DNA from: Ancistrus triradiatus
Lineage: Eukaryota > Chordata > Actinopteri > Siluriformes > Loricariidae
Direction: 5' to 3'
Length of the DNA stretch: 64,000 bases
Assembly (NCBI GenBank): GCA_025084515.1
Contig: JAJAGP010000088.1
Location: forward strand, 248,001 to 312,000
Below, piece by piece: positions 23,119-35,618 of this stretch (within the stretch, counting starts at the first letter, position 1; the number at the start of each line of letters is the position of its first letter). The translations under genes and the position numbers were made by a program. The notes below the pieces were generated by a model. That model did not search any database and had not been told where the DNA came from. It saw only the letters and a list, made by a program, of their open reading frames with translations.

Positions 23119-23556
23119 AGGTGCTCTCCGATTTATGATGAGGATACCTTCTGACAAACCTTCATCAAGTTGATTGTATCGTAAACTGAGGAGTTTAATG
23201 TATACTGTATATATAATAACATAAACATGCTTATAGCACTTACATTAACCTACAGTCTTTAACACAAAGCTTATTTTATAATGATGTGTTGAATATCTCA
23301 TGGAATTTATTGAATAATGTACTAAAAGTGAAAACAAAAATAAAATGGTTAATCCATTAGTGCTGCTGCTCAGCACAATCAGCTGGCTGACGAATGCCCA
23401 GGACCTGCAGGAGAGTATCACTCTGCAAATAGCTTTTTAGTTTAAAATTTAGAATGCAGTTTCTGCTGAATCAGAAGTCATGTGTATTATCAGATTCCCA
23501 TTGTAAAGTCAAAAACCTGTAAGCCGGGCCATCAGAAAACGGGGAGCTCCTGTATA
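23119..23556 (+). mobile_element. Tigger-like MITE, copy 2 (both ends)
   Basis: Ends caggtgctctccgatttatg and (reversed) caggagctccccgttttctg form terminal inverted repeats next to TA on both sides. The interior has acattaacctacag and ataatgatgtgttgaatatctcatggaat. It is about 440 bp with no coding capacity. Confidence 0.75.
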
Positions 23557-26340
23557 CAACAAAAATCCACTAATGAAATACACTACTATTCAGAATATTT
23601 TCTACTGAAAAGTGATAAATGAGAACCCCATAGCCTTCTATAAGCTTGCAACATCAAGCTTCAACTTTTCTATAACGCTCACTAGACATTTACAATATCT
23701 GAGCTTTCACAGTTGCTGAGCTCTAAAAGACAGGTGGCAGCCACAGGCAGACCTAATGGAGCAGAAGACTCAGTCCTAATGATTAAGGTGAATCTAGCAA
23801 ACAGCCAGATCCTTAAAGAAACTGTGGCTGGGGCTTTTAATATTTGCTAGTCAAATGTCATCAAATGCATTAACCAGGACAATGGAATATAATGGCACAG
23901 GAGACCAGGCTAGAGATAACATTTGGTCATTTACTGAGCTTGCAATGTTGCTTTTGTGAAATAATGAAACTTTGCAGTGGGAGAAGCATGCAACTGGGAG
24001 TTCACTGAATTAATCTTTAGGAAACTGGCCAAGACTGTTGGAGAGATCACAAGAACAAAGGGATGGGAAACAGCACGAGAAAAAGCTTAGATCTCACTGC
24101 CAGTAGATGGCAGTCAATTCCACAGGAAATGGCCTGAGACCTGCCTCTATGTGGGTAAGTGAGTAAAAAAATATTAAGCTGTCCCACATGGGGCCAGAAG
24201 GAGGGACAGGGCTATAATTTCATTCAGGTGTTTTTAGACGCGGGTCTCACTGAATATACATTTAAGCACACTATGCACAGCAATACAGCAACTTGCCCAG
24301 GAAGTAATTTTCTGTTTTCCTTATTGGTCTGCACTAATAAGTACAGCAGAGGAATAAGTACTTTGTGCTAAACAAAGTTGCACCAACATAGATACCCAAC
24401 AGAGGTAGCAAAACCCAAAGGTAACCCAAAACTATACATCACAAACACATTAAACAACACACTGTGACCTAACAAACATTTAGAGCATAACTCCTAAACA
24501 GGAAATCAACATGATATAAACAATAAAACATGTAAACATGTATTAATGCTAGCGGTTGTTGGGATCTTAGGAAGCTCTGACACACATATCACTACACTGA
24601 CACTGGGGGGCTAATAGCATCAAGAGCTACAATTTAAAATGAACAACTGTTACCTTATAATAAACCACTGGAAAATACAAAGTTCAGCCTACTTAGTGAT
24701 AGGAAATGAGGTATTTATGCTGTTTTAGTGAGAATTTTGGTAACAGGAGTTTGGATAATGGGGTTCAACTGTGTAATAACATGAACCTCCTGAAACACTG
24801 CATTCCCATATGGGGACATCACATTTTGGATTTGCTACACCATATACTTCATTCATAACTTAGATCTGTTATCCTCATTTGTAGACACTCTTATCATTCT
24901 TTATAGCATTTTACACATGCCAGCAGTTGAGACAGATTGTTCCTACAGACACAAAGGACATTCCTAATTTGGAGTACGAAGTAACAAAAATATAAACAGT
25001 TACAAAACACTGAATAAATCCCAATCCATTGTTCAGTATTTTGGTTTTGCACAGCCATGTTCAGGCACTGAAATAGGAGATTGTATGCTGTTATTGCACA
25101 CTAGTGACTTATGTGTGTCACTAGTGTGTTATGTAGTAAAATAAACCCAGTGTCCTTATTTGAGGAATGTTTTTTTTAAGATTTTATACTTATGTTCTAT
25201 TAATCTCAAAATTATAAATACAAAATTATGATTTTAAATATAGTTCTGAGCATAAAAAGCCAATGGCGTGTGACTTTCTATAGTGATTACACTTCATGGC
25301 ACTGGACATAGCGTTTCAAGTTTTTTTTATCATTGAACTGTCGCTGTCTGTTTTGAATTAGGTATAAATTGGGCTTTAATTGAGCGTGAGAGTGAAAACT
25401 ATTAAAATAACTGAATGCATGCTGTTCATTTTATGTAACATCATAATCCACAATTATATTATATGATTGCATTACATTATTATGATTGGGCAATTTGTAG
25501 ATAATGTATGCCTGTTGTACTCTGATTTTTTTCCTGTTTTCATGTTTATGCTTCTGTAAAAGACATCAGCAAGCAGTGTCACTAACCTCCTAGACCAATG
25601 CACACAAAAATACCAAAACTTACATTTGACACCAACATCATGATTTTACGAATGAATAGAAAGCTTAATTTCTGCGTTATCTGCCAGTAGCAGTCTGGAT
25701 ATACATGTGAGAGCACACTTATACACGTATACACACATACCCCGTTCAACTAACTGTATAATGGCCTGGATATGAAAAGCCCAAGTGATTTTTTTTAGAT
25801 TGTTGAGCCATGATTCATAAATATGACTCCCAGCCAGATGATAAACAGATCTTCCCACCAGCTGGCCAACAGGCATCTGTTTCTGCAGCCACCACTGCCA
25901 CCAGTATATTAGAGAGAAATTAAATTGGCTTTTTGTGTTGCTAAGTATATAATGGCAAGATAAACCCTGACAATTACACTGTAAGGAATGGACTAAAGTT
26001 ATTCAGCTATCATTAATTTGGACATCATAAAACACTCCATTAGACAATTAATTTTTTTTGTAAGATGCTGTTACTTTCTGACTTACTGGAGAGCATGTTT
26101 ATAGCCTATTACATGTAATTTTTTTTTACCTATTTCACAACCCGGGACCCTGAAGCCATTAGGCAAAACACTCCCTGTTACATCACTTCAACACTGGAAA
26201 ATAGAGTTAAAATAATAGTTTTGACTTTTTTATTATTTTACAGGTGAATGGTGCATTTGCCAATTATCTATATTTACTGAAGCTCACCGATATAGCAGTA
26301 GATTATGTTTAGTTAAAGCAGAAGCCAAACAACAACATGG
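23557..26340. other. dvl1 intron 3, no recognised elements
   Basis: 2.8 kb of AT-rich non-coding DNA. Only short inverted repeats (for example 25097-25128) and chance frames were seen. Confidence 0.5.
25097..25128. repeat. 12-bp perfect inverted repeat
   Basis: cacactagtgac and gtcactagtgtg are separated by 8 bp. Confidence 0.85.
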
Positions 26341-26342
26341 TA

Positions 26343-27667
26343 CAATGGTGCTTGAAAATTTGTGAACCCTTTAGAATTTTCTATATTTCTGCAAAAATAT
26401 GACCTAAAACATCATCAGATTTTCACACAGGTCCTAAAAGTAGATAAAGAGAACCCAGTTACACAAATGAGACAAAAATGTTATACTTGGTCATTTATTT
26501 ATTNNNNNNNNNNNNNNNNNNNNNNNNNNNNNNNNNNNNNNNNNNNNNNNNNNNNNNNNNNNNNNNNNNNNNNNNNNNNNNNNNNNNNNNNNNNNNNNNN
26601 NNNAACCACTTGTGTGCTTAGGGTCATTGTCCTGCTGCATGACCCACCTTCTCTTGAGATTCAGTTCATGGACAGATGTCCTGACATTTTCCTTTAGAAT
26701 TCTCTGATATAATTCAGAATTCATTGTTCCATCAATGATGGCAAGCCGTCCTGGCCCAGATGCAGCGAAACAGGCCCAAATCATGATACTACCACCACCA
26801 TGTTTCACAGATGGGATAAGGTTCTTATGCTGGAATGCAGTGTTTTCTTTTCTCCAAACATAACGCTTTTCTTTTAAACCAAAAAGTTCTATTTTGGTCT
26901 CATCCTTCCACAAAACATTCTTCCAATATTCTTCTGGCTTGTCCACATGATCTTTAGCAAACTGCAGACGAGCAGCAATGTTCTTTTTGGAGAGCAGTGG
27001 CTTTCTCCTTGCAACCCTGCCATGCACAAGAGAGGCCTTCAGTTGCTTAGAAGTTACCCTGGGGTCCATGTGACCTAGCCAACTATCACCCGCCTTGCTC
27101 TTGGAGGGATCTTTGTTGGTTGACCACTCCTGGGGAGGGTAACAATGGTCTTGAGTTTCATCCATTTGTACACAATCTGTCTGACTGTGGATTGGTGGAG
27201 TCCAAACTCTTCAGAGATGGTTTTGTAAACTTTTCTAGCCTAATGATCATCAACAACTCTTTGTCTGAGGTCCTCAGAAATCTCCTTTGTTCGTGCCATG
27301 ATACACTTCCACAAACATGTGTTGTGAAGGGCAGACTTTGATAGATCCCTGTTCTTTAAATAAAACAGGGTGCCCACTCACACCTGATTGTCATCCCACT
27401 GATTGAAAACACCTGAGTCTAATTTCACCTTCAAATGAACTGCTAATCCTAGAGGTTCACATACTTTTGCCACTCACTAATATGTAATATTGGATAATTT
27501 TCCTCAATAAATAAATGACCAAGTATAATATTTTTGCCTCATTTGTTTAACTGGGTTCTCTTTATCTACTTTTAGGACTTGTGTGAAAATCTGATGATGT
27601 TTTAGGTCATATTTATCCAGAAATATAGAAAAATTCTAAAAGTTTCACAAACTTTCAAGCACCACTG
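26343..27667 (-). mobile_element. Tc1-like family A, best-preserved copy, with a sequence gap inside
   Basis: Inverted ends caatggtgcttgaaaatttg and aactttcaagcaccactg are flanked by TA (26341-26342, 27668-27669). On the minus strand the transposase start at 27300 reads MARTKEISEDLRQRVVDDH and then meets a stop. From 27165 a long frame continues through KNVLWKDETKIELFG (first Asp) and WVMQQDNDPKHTS (second Asp). The Glu-motif region falls in or beyond the 100 Ns at 26504-26603. It is pseudogenised by at least one stop. Confidence 0.9.
26504..26603. other. Assembly gap of exactly 100 N
   Basis: A run of 100 Ns inside a multi-copy Tc1 element. A round 100 usually marks a gap of unknown length. 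Confidence 0.97.
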
Positions 27668-28020
27668 TAAATCAAACGCTGAACTGAGTAACCTAGTATG
27701 TGCTGTGCTGTAAGTTATTCAGATTTTTTTATTTGTCATTATGTGTCGCTGTTCTTCCCTCACCAGTTCTAGTCTTCATATCATTGCCCAGACCACATCA
27801 GAGGGCAATAATGTCCCCTCCCCTCTGCCAGCTGACTGAGCATGCTATGCCACCAAAACGTCTCTGCTGAAGACACAAGAACTTACAGTGTCTAAATAAA
27901 GGCAATACTCATTTACTTTATTTTATTAGATTTCATTAGATTTATTATTTTACTTATTATATAAAATACTGGTAGAGTTCCGAATGAATTTTGATCCCAC
28001 TTAACAATTCCTACTAATTA

Positions 28021-29580
28021 GTGCTGGGAGGTATACCAGTTCAACCGGTACAACGGTGTTAATTTTCCGTACGGTATGCACTTTTAATATAACTCCATAG
28101 CAGAAACACAGCTCTAATGCTTCAAATTCTAGAAATTTTTTTGCCACTGCAAGCGCTGCTCAGTAGAACGACATCGCTGAACAGCATGCTGGGTAAAGCT
28201 CACTAGCTAGCCAGGTAGCATAACATACTCCACAGCCTAGAAACAGTCTGTTAACAGGTGGGAAAGGCTCCATCAGATTAAAGAGCAGAACACAGAAATT
28301 GATTATAAACAACTGAGATCAGAGATAACCACATTATGAACGCAGTAACACTCGAGACTGCTTCAGAGCAATGATTACCCACTGAATTCAGCCTCATATA
28401 ATAGATTCTGTGCTGAACACACCTGAACCGCACAGCGCTTTTACTAACTGTGCTTTTACTAACTATAATTCATAATTCAGTTCAAGTGTGTAAAGTTTCG
28501 GCCACTCGAGAGTCGTGTTCATTTCGTTGCTGAATGATTTTAGTCATAGCTTTCGTCAACGACAATGACTAAATTAAAATTCATGAAAAATGACAAAAAC
28601 TAGAACAAAATGAACTGACACTTTTGTCAACAAATAAAAACGAGATGAAAATGTTTGCCAGAGACGACATCCAATCAGATCTGATTTAGTTTTGTGGAAA
28701 GGCGGGACATGTTGGGTAGCAATCCTTAATGTGGTAAGACGCAGACATTTGATCTAATCCCGGGAAGACCATACAACTAGGCTCTGTACTGTTTCTCATG
28801 AAACCAACTCGACAATGTCAACACCTGAGAGAAAGGAGAGTCAATATATTGGCACATTTCTCAATTAATGACGAGGAAACCAAGACTCTTTGTAACCTAT
28901 ATGGGGCGACTACCTCCAGTAAAAATACAACAAACTTGAAACGACATCAGCAGGCATGTTATCCTAAAACTGAGATCAAGCTGTCTGCACCTAAATGAAG
29001 CAAGCTCCTACTTTAGCTGTATTACGGTAGTGCTCGAGAATTTAACAGCCATGTTTAAGGGTTTGTTTGCTGATGAGAAGGAAGCATTGTAGGTTTCGGT
29101 TGTGTTTTGAGTGCTACGTAGTCTAGCTAAGTAGGGTCCCTAGATAGCGCATTACTGATCAGTCCCCCACTAATAAGTGGACGGTGATCCATTTTGAATA
29201 CAACCATGCCTTCAGCATGAAAGCTCTTCAGAGCATGCTGTTTGGATTACATACATGGCGAAAATAAGCTGTGAAGGATCAACTCCGAAAACATCAACTC
29301 AGAAGAACAAATTTAATATGACGTTTAAAACAGCTTCACCCCGATGAATATGCAGTTATCTTCCGCTTTAGCATTAGCAGAAGATTGATGCTCAAAATTG
29401 CTCAAAAGCTTAGCTCCACTTGAGAGAAAACGTAAAGGCGAAATGCAATATGTGTGGAAAGTTGATAGCAAAACATCTAAGGTACCATCAGGATATTGAG
29501 CTTCAGCAATGTACCGTGTTCAGCCAACTGCGGTCTCCTAGGCCAGCTAATGTTACATTAGCTGTTAGAGTCTAAGAGGC
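28021..29580 (+). mobile_element. hAT-like remnant with BED-type zinc-finger fragment
   Basis: It starts near tagtgctgggaggtatacca, a typical hAT-type terminus. The plus frame at about 28798-28995 reads HFSINDEETKTLCNLYGATT then SSKNTTNLKRHQQACYPKTE. This has the layout of a BED zinc finger (C....TNLKRH....) in hAT transposases, although the second Cys is replaced by Tyr. Sequence shared with 37090-37350 (catataa..gattctgtgctg, ggttgtgtttt.agtgctac.tagtct) shows both derive from one family. The right end was not found. Confidence 0.6.
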
Positions 29581-29594
29581 ATAATGTGAACTTA

Positions 29595-29895
29595 GCTTAA
29601 CGTGGTTTGATGTACTAAAACAATTACCTAGGAACACCATAAATCATAAGTACTCTCTAGTTCTAAAATGACAAATCTGTGGCCCAAAAGGAAAGTAATC
29701 ATTTTTACATTTAAACCTATAAGGAAAAACTTCACGTGGGTCAATGTCCTAAAACATGACCTAGGAACACCAAACTTCTCTCATTTATAACTGGTCATGA
29801 GTAATCTACTGCTGAAATGACAGACTTGTGTGCAAAAGCAAACGAATCAATTTCAAGTTAAGCTTTTTTCTTCCCATTTAAAACACAACGTAAAA
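29595..29895 (+). repeat. Two tandem copies of an ~130-bp unit, inverted copy at 31180
   Basis: Each unit contains taaaac then acctaggaacaccaaa and an aaatgacaaatctgtg-like block. Unit 1 lies near 29595-29725 and unit 2 near 29735-29895. A reversed unit lies at 31180-31300, on the other side of a Tc1 element. Confidence 0.7.
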
Positions 29896-29909
29896 ATGAA
29901 TACTTGCCT

Positions 29910-31171
29910 GGCAGTGTATTAAAAAAAAGGTCACAACCTGGATTTAACTAAGCAAATATGTAAGAGTCTCCCATCACACAATTACTGCATTGGTGGTTAT
30001 GTTTCAGCTGGCAACAAGTTATTTAATCCTAACTGATGCACTGAGTAGCTTCTCATTTGTTAAACAACCACGTCAAAATTCACATCCTGTAGTTGTGGAA
30101 AAGACGTTAATCTGTTTCAGAAGGGTCAAATTATTGGCATGCATCAAGCTGAAAAAGCTTCTAAGGAGGTTTCTGAAACTACTAAAATCGGGTTAAGAAA
30201 TGTCCAACGCACTATTGAAAAGTGAAAGGACAGTGGGGAAACATCATTTTCGAGAAAGGAATGTGGTCAAAATAAAATCCTGAATGATCGTAATAGGCTT
30301 AAACGTTTACGTTAAAACTTAAACGTTTCGTGACATCAAATCGTAGAAAAACAACAGTAGAACTCAGGGATATGTTTAATAGTGAAAGTAAGAGCATTTC
30401 CACATGCACAATGCAAAAGGACCTCAAGGGATTGAGACCCTTGAGTCCCAATGGATGGACCCTTGATTGGGAACAGCTGAAAACCACTTGTCAGTGAGGC
30501 TAACCGGCAAAAATGACTGCAATTTGCTAGGGAGCATAAAGATTAGACTCAGGAGCAATGGAAGAAGGTCATGTGGACTGATGAGTCCAGATTTACCCTG
30601 TTCCAGAGTGATAGGCACATCAGGGTAAGAAAAAAGGTGGCTGAAGTGATGCACCCATCATGCCTAGTGCCTACCATATAAGCCTGTAGGGGCAGTGCTA
30701 TGATCTGGGGTTGCTGCAGTTGGTCAGGTCTAGGTTCAGCAACATTATGTGCCCAAAGAATGAGGTCAGCTGACTACCTGAATATACTGAATGACCAGGT
30801 TATTCCATCAATGGATTTTTTTCTTCCCTGATGACAATGCCAGGATTCATCGGGCTCAAATTGTGAAAGAGTGGTTCAGGGAGCATGTGAGATCATTTTC
30901 ACACATGGATTGGCCACCACAGAGTCCAGACCTGAACCCCATGGAGAATCTTTTGGATGTGCTGGAGAAGACTTTGCGCAGTGCTCCAAATCTCCCATCA
31001 TCAGTACAAGATCTTGGGGAAAAATTAATGCCACTCTGGACAGAAATAAATGTTGTGACATTGCAGAAGCTTGTGGAAAAGATCCCACAGTGAATACATG
31101 CTGTAACCAAAGCTAAAGGCATTCCAACGAAATATTGGGAGTGTGTGACCTTTTATTGGCCAAGCAGTGTA
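29910..31171 (+). mobile_element. Tc1-like element with GGTCACAC subterminal ends, degenerate
   Basis: The left end (cctggcagtgtattaaaaaaaaggtcaca) and right end (gtgaccttttattggccaagcagtg) are imperfect inverted repeats. Plus-strand transposase relics: GQIIGMHQAEKASKE-like text near 30115-30170, a first-Asp block tggactgatgagtccagatt (about 30575), the second Asp block PDDNARIHRAQIVKEW (about 30830) and the Glu block SPDLNPMENLLDVLEKTL (about 30925-30980). There are several stops. This family carries its second Asp in a DDNARIH context, unlike families A and B. Confidence 0.8.
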
Positions 31172-31179
31172 CTAGACCA

Positions 31180-31300
31180 GTTACATGTGAGATAAGTTTG
31201 GTGTTCCTAAGTCACTGTTTTAGTACATTAAGCCACATTAAGCTTTCTACTTATAATGGGTTTAAATGGGAAGAAAAAAGCATAACTTAAAAATGATTAC
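31180..31300 (-). repeat. Inverted copy of the 29595 unit
   Basis: The reverse complement contains agcttaatgtggcttaatgt, actaaaacagtgacttagga and acaccaaact, matching the units left of the Tc1. Confidence 0.75.
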
Positions 31301-32205
31301 TTATATATAAAGAAGTATATACACAGTCTAATCTTGTTATGTCACCCACATCTGTTTCATAGCTATTTTTGGTGAGAGGCAAGTTTGGCAACGAGGTTAC
31401 AAAAAAAATGAGACAAAGTGACATTCGTACCTGATGCTGATCATGACCTGATGCCCTCATGATCGACTTATAATCAAATTTACAATGTACATAAACATGT
31501 ACGTACATGTACAGTTTCTATTTGTTTACGCAAATTTCAGAAACAGTCTGTGATTGACAATTGTTTCTGTGACATTAGCATGTCAATTGCATGCCATATA
31601 CTTTAGGCCATCTAAAAGACCGACGATGAGATTACCACATCAATGGAGCAATAACAATTAGCCGTGATGCATCAGCAGAGTGAGCAGGGTCAAGATCTGC
31701 CAGCAAGGTGAGCTGCCAGCTGAGGAGAGAGCTGGGAAAGCGACCCTGTCAGTAGGATTAAAGTGCAACCTACCAACCAGTCTGAAAATTTGGCAGATTA
31801 AGGGGGTTTCTTTGTTCAATTTCATTGTTGGCAAGACATTTCAGATTTCAGGAAATGGCAACGATGAGAGCTGAGGCTGGTGGCTTTTCGAGGTAACGTG
31901 CATGGAGGGAAATCCGTCCTGCCATCACCGGTGGAGAGAAATGAGGTTGGCAAGATAACTTGGTTAGACTTTATATATATATACACACCTGACAACCAGG
32001 TAGACTTGTAGGTAGACTTGGCTGACCTTACTGAATTATTGCAAGTTTCCTTGCAAAGTCGCCATTTGACGTTATCTAAACCAAACTAGCAGGCGCATAG
32101 ACAGTGACGTTTATTTATGAATGACGAATCATAACTTAGAATCAATAAGAATCGGAATCGATAAGCAGAATCAGAAGCTATAAAATGCAACTGATAACCA
32201 ACCTT
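31301..32205. other. dvl1 intron 3, nothing recognised
   Basis: Non-coding. A short (TA)n run lies at about 31973-31992. Confidence 0.4.
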
Positions 32206-32209
32206 AACT

Positions 32210-32440
32210 CCAGGTGCTCCTCGATTTACGATGGGGTTACATTCCAACAAACCCATCGTATGCTAAATGTAGCATAAACCGGGGAATTTAGATATACTGT
32301 ATAGATCATAGTGCAGGCTACCTTAAACATGCTTATTTTATAACAAAGTGTTGAATATCTCGTGTAATTTATTGAATAATGTACTGAAAGTGAAAAACAA
32401 ATGGTTTAGTCCATTGGTGGACTGAGAGCGCTGCTGCTTA
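32210..32440 (+). mobile_element. Tigger-like MITE, copy 3 (5' part)
   Basis: It starts ccaggtgctcctcgatttac followed by gatggggttacattcc and runs into caaagtgttgaatatctcgtgtaatttattgaataatgtactgaaagtg-like text. It is truncated on the right, next to a LINE tail. It ends 190 bp from exon 3. Confidence 0.75.
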
Positions 32441-32447
32441 GCTCAAT

Positions 32448-32490
32448 GTCTATTTTAAAGAGTGCTATATAAATAAATTTGACTTTGATT
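32448..32490 (+). repeat. L2-like LINE 3' tail fragment
   Basis: aaagagtgctatataaataa followed by atttgactttg, the tail motif of fish L2-type elements. Confidence 0.65.
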
Positions 32491-32633
32491 ATTTCTAAAA
32501 TATTATTTCGCCCAGCCACAGCAATCTGCTTAAAGGTCTTACATCCACTCATGCTCTTAGCCTTGATTTTAGATAACAGTATGAAATGCTTATAAATGCA
32601 GTAGAATTAGCAGTGCTTATATAAAACACTTAC

Positions 32634-32755
32634 TGAAAGGAAGGGGGTCTGGAGTCTCCAATGCCTCCTGTTCGCTCCAGTGGGGGCGGTAGCTCAGCAT
32701 GGCTCTCTAGGCACTGAGATCCGCCGTCTGAGTGTGAGCTTTCAGTCAGCACCAA
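32634..32755 (-). CDS. dvl1: dvl1 coding exon 3: end of DIX and linker
   Basis: 122 nt, 40 codons plus two bases (residues 81-120). It opens LVLTESSHSDGGSQCLESHA and continues ELPPPLERTGGIGDSRPPSF, the conserved DIX-distal linker of Dishevelled. The acceptor is ggctgtag|TTG and the donor is TTTCA|gtaagt. The trailing CA joins T from exon 4 to make His121. Confidence 0.95.
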
Positions 32756-33014
32756 CTACAGCCAAACACAAACACATGTAAAACAAAGATCTTAAGAAGC
32801 TTCTCCATAGAGGCTTAAGAAGCCTCTCCACTGCAACTCGTGGCCATGCATAAATAAGTAATGTAGGCAGAGCAAGGACAACAGAATGCATTTACCCAGC
32901 ATCCACTATAGGAAATTGTGTAAAACTTCTTACTTTCTTCTTTTCATAAGCTTAATAATGATAGTTAAGTGGCTAGTCCACTTCCAAAAACCTAGGAGCC
33001 GCATAAAACAGTAT

Positions 33015-33480
33015 ATATAGTGTTAAGCAAAAGTATGCGCATCCCTAGTGAAATCACACATTTTGTTGATTTTAACATATACTGACATTGACACAACCTT
33101 TGGAGGGAACTTACATGTGACATTTAAGCAAATTGTTATACAGCAATAATGTTTATTTGCCGAGTTTAACATACTGAAGAAATGAAATGTTTGGTATGCA
33201 AAAAGGTTTTGGCACCTTTCCAGATGACTCATCTATGTTTATTAACTTATTATGTCTTAATCCAAGTCAGATTTAGGCCCTTTAAGAGCTCAGTGCTTCA
33301 AGTCTCTCAAGGAGCTGGGCTTACCCTCAACAGCCTTAGGCTTCTTTAAGTAGTTAACTAGGAATATGAAAATAAAACCGATTCTCACAAAGCAGCAAAA
33401 GGCTATAAAAAGATATATAAAACATTCTAAATCATCATGTAAACTTCACACTGCTCAGGAAATAAAACATAAGGGGAAGT
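33015..33480. mobile_element. Degenerate Tc1-like 5' region
   Basis: It opens with gtgttaagcaaaagtatgcg followed by catccctagtgaaatcac, a typical Tc1 terminus, then a transposase-leader-like stretch. No catalytic motifs were seen. Confidence 0.45.
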
Positions 33481-34110
33481 GTTGAAGTTTTGCCAAGTTC
33501 AGAAGATCAAGAAAGTCAGTTGATAGAAGTACTTATATACAGGTCTGATTTGTAAAGCTACACACTCTGCCAAGGAGCAGCAGGAGCATTTTGCTGAAGG
33601 TAAAAATGCATGGATTATCAGTGCTAACCAAGGCCCTTGGTGTCCTTCTCTAGGCTTAATTAACAAACTGTGGATTTTACCTACCAACGCCAGTTTGCAC
33701 TGGTAACTTTATTAGGAAAACCCTTTCTAACACTGGACAGGACAACAGTTTATTCTCAGAACAGCGTGAATTTTCCAATGCATGAAATCCACAGAATCCT
33801 AAAAACATTTACAGATTCTGGTTCTTGCTGATATTATAGCATCATGTAAACGCTACAGATTCATGCTGCAAATCTTCCATACTAACACATCTCAATGAAA
33901 TTCAGAACTAGGGAAGGCCAATGAAGTAAACTGAAATAAACTCAGAGGTGGACAGAAATGTCGTAAAGTAATAAGAAAACTACCCGATTCACTGCTGTGC
34001 ATGTATTCATGTTGTTCGCATTAGTCACATATTAAAGGCTTGTTTATACTCAAATGAAACCTTTGGATTTTTTGATTACTATCCACTAACGTCACCTTCA
34101 AATACCGTTA
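33481..34110. other. dvl1 intron 2, nothing recognised
   Basis: Non-coding sequence without recognised elements. Confidence 0.4.
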
Positions 34111-34111
34111 T

Positions 34112-35312
34112 ACAGTGGTGTTTGAAAGTTTCTGAAACCTTCAGAACGTTTGTTTCTGCATAAACATGACTGAAAACATCATCTCGCTTACTGAACTTAG
34201 ATAACACTAATCCAATTAACAAATGAGACAAAAATATTATATTTGCACGTTTATTTTTAAAGGAAAATGATCCAATAATATATATCTTTGAGTTTCAAAA
34301 TATGGTCATTGGTATGTTTGTTCATTGGTAGAACGTGTGTGCTTAGAGTTGTTGTCTTGCTAGATGACTCACATCCTCTTGAGATTCAGTTCACAGCCCG
34401 ATATCCTGACATTTTTCCTTTAGAATTTGTTAATATAATTCCGAATTGATTGTTATATCAATAATGGTAAGCTGTCCTGGCCCAAATGCAGTAACACAGG
34501 CCCAAATCATGGTACTGCCACCACGTTTCACAGATGACATAAGATTTTTATAGTGGAATGCAGTGAACCAAGAAGCTCTATTTTAATAAATGAGTTTACA
34601 TTTGCAAAAAAAAGAAGAAGCTCTATTTTGGTCTGTCCACAACATGTTTTTTGAGCAGCATTATGGCTTGTTCTTTAGTAATTTGCAGATGGGCAACAAT
34701 GTTCTTATGGAGAGAAGTAGTTTTCTCCTTGCGAGCCTGCCACGCACACCACTGTTGTTCTGTGCTGTTCTGCGTTCTGATGGTGGACTCATGAACATTA
34801 ACGCTGTTCCTTTGTGACCTTGCAGACTATTACACATGACCTTGCTCTTGGACTGATCTTTGTTGGCTGATCACTCCTGAGGAGGGTAACAATGGTCTCT
34901 AACTTCCTTGTACACAATCTATCTGACTTTGGTGGAGTCCAAACTCTTTAGATTTGGTTTTGTAACTTTTTCCTGATGAGCACCAGCAACTCTTTTCTCC
35001 CCTTTGTTCTTGCCATGATACACTTCCACAAACGTGTCAAGAAGATCAGACTTTGAGAGATCCCTGTTCTTTAAATACAACCGACAGCCCACTCACACCT
35101 GATTGTCGTTAATCCTTAAATGCTAATCCTAGAGGTTCACATATTTTTGCCACTCATAGGTATGTAATATTGGATCATTTTCCTCAACAAATAAATGATA
35201 AAGTATAATATTTTTATGCCTCATATGCTTAATTTGGTTATCTTTATCTACTTTTAGGACTTATGTAAAAATCTGATTTAGGTCAAATTTAGGCAGAAAT
35301 ATAGAAAAGGGT
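34112..35312 (-). mobile_element. Tc1-like family A, degenerate long copy
   Basis: The left end cagtggtgtttgaaagtttc is followed by minus-strand transposase relics (gtcctggcccaaatgcagta, ccgatatcctgac, ttgttggctgatcactcctg) and the start region cttgccatgatacacttcca. The right terminus is lost: text stops at gaaatatagaaaagggttca and passes into another Tc1 end at 35313. Confidence 0.82.
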
Positions 35313-35381
35313 TCAAAAGTCTGAGACCACTAGTTAAAACAGTGAGATTTTGCATTTTCTCAAATGTATTACAATGTTTTC
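35313..35381 (+). mobile_element. Tc1-like end (AAAAGTCTGAGACCAC family), left of hAT insertion
   Basis: aaaagtctgagaccactagt is the same terminus as at 2012. The continuation resumes after the hAT at 36587. A later part of the same family may be the relic at 39590-40340. Confidence 0.55.
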
Positions 35382-35575
35382 TAGTGTTGCACTGATACTG
35401 ATGCTTACACACAGTATCGGTATCGCTTATAGAGAGCACCAACACCAGGAAGAGGCTACTGATGCACATCGTCCCCTTCCTTGTGGAATTATAAGGTTCT
35501 ATCTGACATTTTTTTCAAGGCAGGAATAACCCTAGACAAGGTGCAAATCCATCATAAGGCTCTCACACACTCACA

Positions 35576-35618
<43 letters not shown>

